Position numbers and translations under genes: made by a program
NCBI GenBank assembly: GCA_946894095.1
Contig: OX335647.2
Coordinates: 10,000,001-10,064,000 of the forward strand
Direction: 5' to 3'
DNA length: 64,000 nt
DNA from: Incurvaria masculella
Lineage: Eukaryota > Arthropoda > Insecta > Lepidoptera > Incurvariidae
Shown: piece after piece, positions 1-9,894 of the stretch
How the letters are laid out: the number at the start of each line of letters is the position of its first letter
Numbering within the stretch: the first letter of the stretch is position 1
The notes under the pieces: generated by a model
Told to the model about the DNA's origin: nothing
What the model saw: only the letters and a program-made list of their open reading frames with translations
Database searches by the model: none

Positions 1-540
1 CGACATTTTTGGTCACGATATGTAAATGGCTGAATCTGGGTTCACATGTAAGAGACCAACCCTCTGATACTAAATATGTCGGTCTGCCTGCGCCAAGTGG
101 TTGCGTTATCTAGATTGGCTATATAAAATAGATGTTGGTATGTACCTGCTGATGAATATACGGATTGTCTAGAAACAATGATAACTATTAATTATGCACC
201 AAAAACCATTCGGTTTTTTAATTAAATACTTTAATATACCTAAACTTATGTCTGTAACCTAAATCTCCTATATCTACGAAATGCAACCAAAAATTTGTTC
301 AGTTTTTGTATTGCTAACCAAGTATGTACTGATACTTTCATGCTTTGTCATTTGCATCCATTTACCTTATCATATATATTTTTTGTCACCAAAACGACTT
401 TTTCAGGCGCCTTATCTACGTAACGCAACCACTTGGAACAGGCAGACCGACACATTTAGGTTCAGAGGGTTGGTATTTATCCCCTGAACCCAGTTTCAGC
501 CATTTACGTTATCGTTACCATTTTTGTCGCGACCTCCTAG
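1..540. repeat. Foldback / long-terminal-inverted-repeat element
   Basis: Bases 1-118 are the imperfect reverse complement of about 408-540. Matching text includes GTCGGTCTGCCTG, CCAACCCTCTGA and CAAGTGGTTGCGTTA. Arms of about 120-130 bp enclose about 290 bp of AT-rich filler. The left boundary may lie before the window. The short ORFs inside (281-545) are not coding. Confidence 0.75.
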
Positions 541-544
541 TCTA

Positions 545-745
545 GTAGGTCTTATGGCTGTATCTCATGAACCGTAATAGGTAGGCAGCTGAAATTTGTA
601 TCGAGTGTGTATTTTTTTGCCGCTATAACAACAAATAGGTAAAAAATAGAATAATAAAAATTAAAGGTGGAAGAAATGTGATATTTTGTTATCAATCTTG
701 TACGATGGTAGGGGCGGACGACATGCACTCGGCCGGTTTTTGAAC
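545..745 (+). repeat. Fragment of the lepidopteran CCGT-type 'GGTTCCGTAC' repeat (3' part)
   Basis: Shares GGCTGTATCTC, CCGTAATAGGTAGGCAGCTG, GCCGCTATAACAACAAATA and CGGCCGGTTTTT with the copies at 4335 and 10262, but lacks the 5' part and the CCGT array. Confidence 0.75.
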
Positions 746-1957
746 GTACACTTGATCCTTACTTATCGCGATAGGTAAGAAACATACAAGAAATAATATT
801 ATTTTGTTGTAATCTGCGCGGTGAACATTAATTCAGTTTTAAGCTATGCAAAGAGAGAGCCACTAGTTGTAAAATATATATTTTTTTATTTTCATGATAT
901 ATATTTTTATTACCTAGATCATAAGAAATTCTTGAAATTTAGCAGTATCAAAAATTGGTCAAATAAAAAAATTGGGTCATGATAACTTGTACCTTAACAT
1001 TATTTTTAAAATAATACATTTTAGTGTGTGTTTCAAACTTCTAGGCCAGTCTCGAAAATGTGTTTTTTTATAAACGAAACTTGGTATTTTATTAATACAT
1101 TGTTATTTGTATTCTTTCATTCATTGAAACGTCTGGTAGTCAAACTATATTATGTTACCTAGATCCTCGGACACGATTACATCAGTAAAGAAGAAGAAAT
1201 AAAACTAGTAATCAAAATCAATTAGTCTCCATTGTTACGTAATATTTATTTGTTTCGTTCCACTCTGCAGCAAGCATAAGAAAGCGGAAGGTATGTAGGT
1301 GTAGTTATATTGAATTGGTTCCGTGCATGATGATCGGATACAGGAGTCAGCCTTTGACGTGAGGCTGCAACGGACACGCTAGGTCGAAACCTTCATTTTC
1401 TCTCGCGTGGTCGACAACGCGGCGCGGTGGTCACTTTGGACCCATGACATCTGGTCTGAAATAAATCTTAAATCGAGGAAGACCGCTTCGTAGCGAATAA
1501 TCTAGTGATCAAATATGTTATGCGACCCCGTCATATGAGATATAAAAAAACCGTCAATAGTCATCGGCTTAGTATATTTTATCTCTTTGGTTACAATAAT
1601 TAAAGATTTATAATTGGTTTCCATTTCGCATTATAAATAATAAATAGCGCCCTATATAATGGGCAGTCGTAATCTCAAATATATTTCTAAAATACGGCTT
1701 TGTCTTTTCGTTTCGGTCGAGCAATCAATTACCAACCTCGGTTAGTGTCATAGTAATGGTTGTTAATATATTATATATGGTTATTACATATTATGTAGAT
1801 CTATCTTCTTTCTTCTTCAGGCGAAAAATAAGGACGGATATATTTTATTTTTTTTAAATATCATCGCTAGTTCATAGTTAATTTATTTGATAGATTTTTC
1901 TACACGTCACAATTATTTTGATTAGCAATTTCAGAAGTTTCAGTATTTAAAATAGGT
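746..1957. other. AT-rich intergenic stretch
   Basis: No exon-like or clearly repetitive signal was found. A small GC-richer patch at about 1320-1450 has no open frame worth calling. Confidence 0.5.
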
Positions 1958-2269
1958 ACAGTACATGGCGTACGTAACGTACCAAAGTAGTCGATATTGG
2001 ACACCGGGTGGCTAAGCTAAAATGGCAGTGGGCTGGTCACGTCAGCCGAAGAGACGACGACCGTTGGAGTAACCGTGTCCTGCACTGGCGGCCGTGGACA
2101 GGAAAACGGAGTGTGGGAAGACCACCCGCCAGGTGGGAAGACGACATCAAGTGCGTCGGCGGAAAGCAGTGGTTCCGTACCGCTGAGGGCCGGGAGGACT
2201 GGAGAAGGATTGGAGAGGCGTATGTCCAGCAGTGGACGCAAACACGCTGACTGACTGACAGTACATGGC
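1958..2269 (+). mobile_element. 5'-truncated RTE-type LINE insertion with target-site duplication
   Basis: The 12-bp direct repeat ACAGTACATGGC (1958-1969 and 2258-2269) brackets a 3' LINE fragment that ends in a short CTGA-type tandem tail (GCTGACTGACTGAC). Truncated 5' end, short tandem tail and target duplication are standard for RTE retrotransposons. Confidence 0.85.
2008..2250 (+). pseudogene. C-terminal fragment of RTE LINE endonuclease/reverse transcriptase
   Basis: Eighty codons reading KLKWQWAGHVSRRDDDRW ... GKRSVGRPPARWEDDI ... WRRIGEAYVQQWT to a natural stop. This is the characteristic C-terminal end of RTE-family reverse transcriptases, here without polymerase or endonuclease domains. 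It is intact in frame, which suggests a fairly recent insertion. Confidence 0.88.
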
Positions 2270-3690
2270 ACAAATAAATAACAATTAGAAGCAGTCAATA
2301 GTAATGAAAAAAAAATTAAATAAATAAATTAAGATTACGTTTAAAAAAAATGTCAGTCATAGTGCAGTAAGGATAGCTAACCTAAGATAGTTCACTCCAG
2401 CTTTAATCTCTTATCCGTCGATTATGTAATTTTTAGTTACATATTTCCAATGGGAGTAAATTAAAAAGTCAATTATGTTCAGAAAGGTCGTATTTGATCG
2501 AACTCTAAAAATAATTTGCTTATGATCAAATCAGAAAAACAGTTTTTTTTATGACATTCGACATTGGGTGGACTACCTCCAACCTTATCTACGAAGTTTA
2601 CCTGTTCGTAACGTACTCCTACAGAATTGACCATTAACGGAATGTTTTCTCGAATGAGTGCACTCGGGCGGTCGTACAGCGCCGACATCCTCACGTTCGC
2701 GATGAAATCAGTCGGGGCAGTGCGCGTGTGATGTATCGGGAAGCCTGAATCGTCCCGTTTAATTACCATCGGTATGCACACTTGTAGCCGAGGCGACAGA
2801 TCGCAGCGGCCTCTCTGCAACGTCGCACGTCCATGCATCCAGAAATGCATGTCGATCCGAATAAAAGCAGTACATATTGAATGAAACCTGGCTGTAATAG
2901 ATCATATTTATTGGCAAGCTGAACACAGTTTGACGAGTGTTAAGTGAGTGGACATAAAGAAGACGCACGATGGTCCGTTCGCGTACGACAAGGTGCGCCT
3001 GGGACTGGCATAGGCGAAAGACCATGTATTTGAGTGACACGGTAAGTTTTCAATAATGTCATAGGGAATCCTTCTGATGTAATGTGAAGAATACTGGAAA
3101 GCATGATATAACTCTGTTAATATCAACTGAACGTTTGCATCAATGGGAACACGTTTAAATCACGATTACAAGTTGAACAGTTAAAGATTCATTAATTGCT
3201 ATACTTCTTTTGTTGTTAATTAATACTTAAATTGTTAATCTTCTACATTCCTTAGGGATGTGATGATATAATTATCAATCCAATCAACTGATTGCAATTC
3301 TGGATCTCATTTATATAATGAAAGGCATGAATTGATTGACCTACATATAAATAATGGTTTCATTGGCTTTGTTATGGCAAAATATAGTTTAATGATGCAA
3401 TCATTTTGTGTATAAATTTAACAATGATATTTAATTAAAAACACTGTGTCACAAATAAAACGATTTCAAATCAAAACACTTTTTCATAAGTTATAGTAAT
3501 AAATCAAATATTGTTTACGTTTTCACGCGTAAATCGAAATATTAAAAAAATACATTTATACGTGATTGTGAAATATTAATAATTATTTATTATCTATCGT
3601 CCAATTTTAGGAAGACAATTGACACTCAATTTTAAACAACTTAAAAAAAAGGAGGAGGTTCTCAATTCTTCGGAATCTTTTTTTTTATAT
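2270..3690. other. Intergenic stretch with an unassigned minus-strand ORF
   Basis: AT-rich except 2560-3020, where a minus-strand ORF of 123 codons (2850-2479) and the opposite strand have near 50% GC. I do not recognise the translation (contains ANVRMSALYDRPS and YEQVNFVDKVGG). No convincing splice sites. It may be an old transposon fragment. Confidence 0.4.
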
Positions 3691-3915
3691 AACTGAATAT
3701 GGATGGCTAAGAAAACACTTAGGCACGATTTCAGCCCAAGACACCGCATTCCTGAAGGAATTAGTTCCCATACCAGGACCTTCTTATTATATGAGCACGG
3801 TCACTTTGAACGCAATGGAAAAGGACAATTTCTCTCTACCGCTACCATATTGTCGGTATTTCATCCAATACGATGGTGGTACCAACCAGGGCGTGTACCA
3901 CATCGTAATTAGGTA
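3690..3915 (+). repeat. Dispersed repeat family D (GGATGGCTAA type)
   Basis: Starts near ATGGATGGCTAAGA, with CACCGCATTCCTGAAGGAATTAG, CCAGGACCTTC and CATCCAATACGATGGTGGTACC. Related copies: 10545-10700, 14245-14460, 18945-19140, 31340-31445 (reverse), 35686-35740, 47700-47752 (reverse) and 59930-60060. The ORFs across the copies differ in frame, so this is non-coding. Confidence 0.7.
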
Positions 3916-4334
3916 ACCTTTCCCCATATACAGTTTAAGATGGGTTTCGGAACGTGGAGCGCACCACTTTCTCAACGAACTTGCACATTTCATTCTAGGG
4001 TAAGAAAGGAATAGGCGCATACACAGATATGACAGTAGGTAGTCACTGCCGTAACTTCGAAAATACAAAAAACCTTTAAAGATTGAGACATTCGAGCGCT
4101 TGCGAGAATTCAAATTGGAACTGTGAAATAATACGCGGCTGACTGCAAGTTGGGTATTACAATGGTTAAAAAAGATGTTGGAAATTTTGGGAAAACGTGA
4201 TGAAAAGAGGCATGCAGCCTCTTTTCAGTTTTCATTGATGCCATGAATGCCTTCCTCGGATCAATCCTTATCATCTTCGTTGCGAAACCGAATAATAAAA
4301 AAATCATCGAGAACATTTTCAATTTGAATAAAAT

Positions 4335-4690
4335 TTTTAGGGTTCCGTACCCAAAGGGTGAAAACGGAACCCTATTACTAAGCCTCCGCTGTCCGTCCGT
4401 CCGTCCGTCCGTCCGTCCGTCCGTCCGTCCGTCCGTCCGTCCGTCCGTCCGTCCGTCCGTCTGTCCGTCTGTCACAGGGCTGTATCTCAGTAACCGTAAC
4501 AGATAGACAGCTGAAATTTTCACAGAGCGTGTATTTAATTTGCCGCTATAACAACAAATAGGTAAGATTAAAAAAATATTACAATTAAAGGGGGCCCCCA
4601 TACAAAAAACGGGATTTTTTTGGATTTTTTTTGTACGATGGTACGGAACCCTTCGTGTGCGAGTCCGACTCGCACTTGGCCGGTTTTACT
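4335..4690 (+). repeat. CCGT-type 'GGTTCCGTAC' lepidopteran repeat, full copy
   Basis: Opens with TTTTTAGGGTTCCGTACCC and closes with TACGGAACCCTTCGTG ... CTTGGCCGGTTTT, so the ends contain complementary GGTTCCGTAC/GTACGGAACC. A CCGT array at 4390-4473 lies between. Other copies: 10262-10543 (+), 62365-62632 (-), partial at 545 and 63790. This structure resembles the microsatellite-bearing non-autonomous elements (often assigned to Helitrons) of Lepidoptera; the class is an inference. Confidence 0.8.
4390..4473. repeat. (CCGT)n microsatellite
   Basis: About 17 near-perfect CCGT units followed by CTGT/CCGT variants, inside the repeat at 4335-4690. The ORFs on both strands here (PSVR / TDGR repeats) are translation of the microsatellite. 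Confidence 0.95.
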
Positions 4691-4834
4691 AAAGAAATCG
4701 GCCGAATCCGTTACATTGCCGGGGTTGCGGGTGCAAAAAAAAACATAGGTACAATTCTTTACCTATATAAGCTAGCAAAATATTGTTTTTCCAATGTTAT
4801 GAAAACAAATTTGCGATGATTCACAATATTCTCT

Positions 4835-5460
4835 ATTTATTCCGCTGAGCAACTTTCAACTTTTGAAAAACGGCAACCATCAGAGTCCACGTTTCACACC
4901 CGTACGTCATAACCGGGAGGACGCACGGGTCATATATTCTAATCTTTAAATTGTGTGGATCGATGCTTCGAATCGAGGTCTTCCAGCATGGACTGATGCT
5001 GAACTCGGGAATTTGACAGAAGAACAATATCATCGGCGAAACGAAGATGACTGAGGAAACCTCCATTAACGTTTATACCCATATTGTAATGCGTTTGTGC
5101 AGAGCTTGGGTGAGATCACATCCCCCTGCCTTACGCCTTTACCAAGAGGGATGGGTTGGGTATTTTCATGGAGCCTCACAGTCATCGTCCCGGACCGATA
5201 CAGGCTTCGGAGTACCTCGATGTAACGGTGGTCGATTCTGCACCTCAGGAAGGAGTTTTCGACGGCCCATTTTTCAACTCAGTTGAACGCCTTCTCATAG
5301 TCGACGAAGGCTAGGAAGATCGAATTGTTGTACTCCTCGCACTTCTGCACCACTTGTCTCACAGTAAAAATGTGATCCATGGTGCCGTGTCCGTTCCTAA
5401 ACCTAGTGATATTTTCAAAGAACTCATCTTTCTTATCCATCTCACCCCAAGAACCTATGG
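4835..5460 (-). pseudogene. Degenerate RTE-type LINE reverse transcriptase fragment
   Basis: Read on the minus strand in several frames: NSIFLAFVDYEKAFN, VEKWAVENSFLRCRIDHRY, GVRQGDVISPKLCTNAL and VLPVMTYGCETWTL. These are RT palm motifs and the C-terminal YGCETWTL motif of RTE-type elements. Frameshifts and deletions separate them, and the catalytic YADD region is not visible. Non-functional. Confidence 0.85.
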
Positions 5461-6280
5461 TTCATTGTGTCCGTATAAATATACAATCTCAGAACACTAG
5501 CACTTCATAAAGGCCGTCACACTCAATTTATTATATTCACAATACGCATTATAATTTTAATTTTATATGAGTGTTTTCCATTGAATTACCATCAGTGACC
5601 AGGCCTTATTATTTTCCACCTTTTAGTTTAGTTATTGAACTTCTTGAAGTTCGAGCGCCAGGTTAAGACTATCTTTTTCATACATTTTCAAATTATTTCT
5701 TCAACGTATCGATAGTCCATCCAAAGACCAAAAATGTCCACTAATTGACCATCCCATACTTTCGTTACTAGGCCTTCCTATCTTAAACACTGTGAGACGT
5801 TCAATGTATTCCTCATTGACTTATATATTACTTCGAAATATATCATTGGTATTCCTCCTATTCATTTCTGCAATGCCCTTTCCATGCGCCTCATCGCTGG
5901 AAATGATTTTCTTTGCAAAATCGGCATTGACTATCTCATGTGATCATTTCAAAATTCTTTAAAAAATATCACCGTATATCAATCAAGCGTACATAACTTC
6001 TATATGGCCTTCTACTGCGCCATCCCTAGGTGGAAAAAAAACACCAAATAATTTCACATAATTTACTGATTGGTATCCGTAAATCCGCATTTAAACATGT
6101 TTAAATTTAAACATGTTGATGCCAAAATCAAGTCCCAAGCACGTGTAAATTTTGTAATGCATATCTTCACCCCGAAATGCAGTCCGGCTTATAAGAAATA
6201 AAAAATAACGAAAGGAATTTCGTGCCATATTCTCACGACTGATAGACTAACGTGCTAAAAAGTATATTTAACAGCAGCTT
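5461..6280. other. AT-rich intergenic stretch
   Basis: Nothing coding seen. A short palindromic patch at 6090-6118 (TTTAAACATGTTTAAA then TTTAAACATGTT) is the only structure; similar words recur in the element that follows. Confidence 0.45.
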
Positions 6281-6501
6281 AAAGCTGCGTTTACACGTGG
6301 TTAAATTTGAACATCTTGATGATTTCGTGATCAGCCATAAAAAAAGTGACATGTTTTGTCCTGGATATTAGCATAAACGGTAATTTAATAATCACTGATA
6401 CACGAACACAACTAGCTATTAGCCATCACGTTTTTACAACAGACAACTTTGATTTCGAATGCTTACTACTGAGTTTTTAAGCATGTGTAAATGCGGCTTC
6501 A
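6281..6501. mobile_element. Small MITE with terminal inverted repeats
   Basis: Left end AGCTGCGTTTACACGTGG (6286 on) is inverted at the right end as GCATGTGTAAATGCGGCTT (6481-6499). About 215 bp; the interior has no coding sequence. Confidence 0.6.
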
Positions 6502-6589
6502 GTGTGGTCTCAGTGATTCAGTCGAACGAGATAAACAATTGAACTTAATGTGTTGTGCGTGCACGTGCGCACGCGCAAGCATCAAGCTG

Positions 6590-6800
6590 CTGTGACAAAC
6601 TCCTCCGCCCCGCCCATGCCCCGCCGCAGCCGTGCCCGCCGCGCGAAGTAAATCCTTCCGGCTCGGTCCGGTTCTCAGGAGTTGAATCCCCACCGAAGCG
6701 GAACTGAGCCGCCATGAGCCGCCGCCACTACACTGGTATGCGCTGCCGCCCCGCATGGCCGCGGCTGGCGCCTCATCAGCCGTATCGCAGACGTCTCACC
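6590..6800. promoter_or_regulatory. CpG-rich patch, possible promoter or 5' UTR exon of the transporter
   Basis: Strong GC and CpG content in an AT-rich setting, with several short overlapping ORFs on both strands. It lies 2.8 kb upstream of the transporter's exon 1, whose acceptor at 9592 demands an upstream exon. Direct evidence for a transcription start is absent; it could also be an unrelated GC-rich repeat. A second GC-rich patch is at 7085-7200. Confidence 0.3.
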
Positions 6801-8996
6801 ACCTCGTTGAGACAATGTTGAGAACTTTGACTTACTTACAAGTTCATGAAAAGATATTTCTTGTATTTTTTTCATATCCTATTTTCTGTAGGTATTTTAA
6901 ATATGAGAATATGAGTTTAACCTTTTCTGGTTATAATTATACCAAATAACAATCATCTGTAAAGATAGTAACGTGCATTAATGAAAATGTTTGTTTAAGT
7001 AGAGTATAGACCCGTCAGATCTCGTGGAACAATCATGATTGTAAACAGAATGAGACTCAATTTCATTTATTCTCCGTGCTGCGTGTTGATTGGGCGGGCG
7101 AAAGACACGTTAGGCTATCTTCTTACTGGCCGGCACCACCGCACCGCACCGGTCGCAACCGGCCAGGATCGGATGGTAACGCACGCCGGGAGCCAGCACG
7201 CGTTTTAATTACAAATATTCTTGGGGCTGGAACATATTGAATTGAACATTGTTTCTTATTTTTCGACTGGCAAAATTAATCTGTTTAAGGGCTCCGTACT
7301 TAGAGCTTCCAATGAAGCGTTGCTGTGGCAAGTCCGACGGTCAGTAACTTTTTTGAGAACTTGATATAATTTACTGGGATGGAGATTTTAAAAAATGATT
7401 ATTTATCATATGCAATCACAATATTCCAAGTTAATTAATACAGGGTCCTATGCCTCGTTCAACATTCATGCATAATGAGGTGGTTTTTATTCCTCTTCCA
7501 CCTTACAGCTGCTTATTATTTGAAAATAATAAATTCATTAGAAATTAAAGCATCATAATCGAAATTAAAGGTTGATATACAATTTAAAGTTTTTATCAAT
7601 TCTATAATAAATTATTGAATTTGTTAAATTTGGTTCTTGATTAACCCACTAAGGTGAAAGTATAAATTCGCCGCAAATGCCCTACATTTATGTGGTAAAT
7701 AATATCTTAAAATACTGAATATAGCTAAATAATAACAGTCGTATTCAGAGAGAACCTGTCAAAAATTATTACGAGACCCACCCACCCTGAATTTAAGTGG
7801 TTTCAGGACATGAAAAAAATATGAGTGCCTGTTACGTATAAATAACGAATAATCATCAGAAACCGTAAAAATAGACTTCAATTAAATGTGTTTATTAGCA
7901 ATATCAGTATGATGAACCTAAAATCAGCCGCCTGGCTAAAAACCAATGAGTAAACATAGAATATTACGGGGGTTTCACTCTAACTACTTCGTTTAATCGT
8001 TTCACATATGCAGTTGTAAAGTGACTGTGCATTTATCGCAGTACTTATAAAACTCAGCTAACTTAGCCAAATTGTTTCATCATTATTTTTATAATTGATA
8101 CAGATCACATGTACAAACCATAGCATGACCATGTTGTCTTTAATAAAGCGTCTTAGGCCAGCACAGCGAAGGGCGATCGTTTCTGGAACTATCTGGTTAT
8201 TGTCAGTAATCTTAAGGCGTAGCCGCGTTCCATTACATGACTGAATTGTATTTAATACCCGCTAACTTACAGAATGGCAACGTTAATTAATATGATTGGA
8301 TCTGTAGGGTATAAAGACCTTTAATTCTTTGAATAAGTATTGTGAAACAAGAGATATTGTTAAACCGTTGAATACTTCACCGGAATAGCAGATACAGAAA
8401 ACAGTTATATTGGAGTCATTCAAAATACCAAAATTTTTTGGAACTCTTGACTAACATTCCGCACATTCAAACTTTCCTGACATGGCACCTAGTTCCTATG
8501 ACTCTTATGTCCAGTAATTTATGAACATACTAACGTTTTCATTCAAAACTCTGATTGTTTTTAATTTTAACCTTACACAGATTGCAAACGTTAACTAGTT
8601 CTTCCTTGGCATATTTAGAGCAAAAAAGGAAACATTTTAAAACAACGTCGTGTTATGTATAACATAAAAATGTATGGGCAGAACGATTTTTTTACCGTAG
8701 GGACCGCGAAGCATTTCGTTTCAGCATGGGTAAGAATGCTTACGCATGTCCGGCTGTATACAGGTCGCATTTTATCAATCGATTCTCGTGGAATTTTGTT
8801 AGCAGGTTCGATAAATTATATGCATTTTTTTGGAAGGTCCAAAAATGTAACAAAACTTTATACAGATACTTAGCTTTATTCTTCCCATATATTATTTACA
8901 AGATACTATTACGCTAAATATGAGAGAAGTCGGAGAAAAACCGACTGCTGTTCGTCGGACTATGACGTAAACTAAACCGATGTCATACAAAATAAT
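6801..8996. other. AT-rich stretch upstream of the transporter
   Basis: No gene recognised. A remnant of the 'GTCGTATTCAGAGAG' MITE family is at 7738-7765. The short ORFs at 8655-8917 overlap each other, lack domain signals and have no exon-like base composition. Confidence 0.5.
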
Positions 8997-9546
8997 TTAA
9001 GGTGGCCCATCCCGCTCATCTCCCCATACAAAAGGGGAAAGAAGATCATGCCCATATTTCTTGTCAGAGATCCAAAATTTTGCTCAAAATAGCTTTATTT
9101 GATCGAACTAGATGTCTGATGACCATTGGCATTGTAAAATTGTGTTTGGTTTCAAAGTTATAAGGTCCGAAAGTTCGAATTTTTCGCGCGTTTTATACAA
9201 TAACTTTGGAGGTGGATTACGCAATGATAAAGTAAGAACATCGTAAAAAGATTAGTCATCAGACATAGCTTATTTAATTAAGATTTATGATCTATTTGGT
9301 TTTTGTCAGATTTTTGACTACAGCGGTCGTGGTTTACTTTTAGCTATAAGTCGTTTTGAAATTAAAATTTTCGTAAATCTTACCAAATCATACACTATGC
9401 ACATTGTCTTTTTTGTGGACATGTTGGATCTTCCTCATCACGGAGGCTGTCTTATTCTTTGAAACAGAGAAGGTCCCAGAGCGCAACAGCACAGTTTTGT
9501 ACCGTGCCCGCGAATGAGATAGGCCCGCCGGGTTGGGCCACCTTAA
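8997..9546 (-). mobile_element. TTAA-bounded non-autonomous DNA transposon, copy 1 (550 bp)
   Basis: Starts TTAAGGTGGCCCATCCCG and ends with the inverted GGTTGGGCCACCTTAA. Reverse orientation relative to copies 2-4. No transposase. Its right end is 46 bp from the acceptor of transporter exon 1, so it lies in the 5' UTR intron. Confidence 0.92.
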
Positions 9547-9592
9547 GAGCAAATAACAGGAAAATATCACAACATTCGATTTCCTTTCGCAG

Positions 9593-9894
9593 ATCGTAAC
9601 ATCAGCGGTATATCTCTACCTGCTATCGAGCGCAATCCAAATGATCGAAGCAGCACCGAGCTTGCCCGAGCCCGACCCCATCTCCAGATCCAACCATTCA
9701 AACAGCGAAACAGAGTCGGCCCCCAGGCTGTTCAGCTGGGAGGACTACAGCGTGCTGGCCGCCATGTTGGCGATATCTTGCGCCATCGGCGTCTACTACG
9801 GGTACTTCGGCGAGGCGCAGACCACGAGCGACGACTTCCTGCTCGGGGGCTCCTCCATGGGCACGTTTCCCATGGCGCTCAGCTTGGCTGCCAG
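9593..9894 (+). CDS. Transporter exon 1 (5' UTR end plus residues 1-84)
   Basis: A pyrimidine-rich acceptor (TTTCCTTTCGCAG) ends at 9592, so 9593-9640 is probably 5' UTR joined to an upstream non-coding exon that I could not place. The ATG at 9641 opens the frame; the first hydrophobic helix is about residues 37-55. The donor GTGAGT follows 9894, leaving phase 2. Confidence 0.85.

Noticed and set aside
4110..4601. 163-codon minus-strand ORF with TDGR repeats
   Set aside because: Translation of the CCGT microsatellite within a dispersed repeat.
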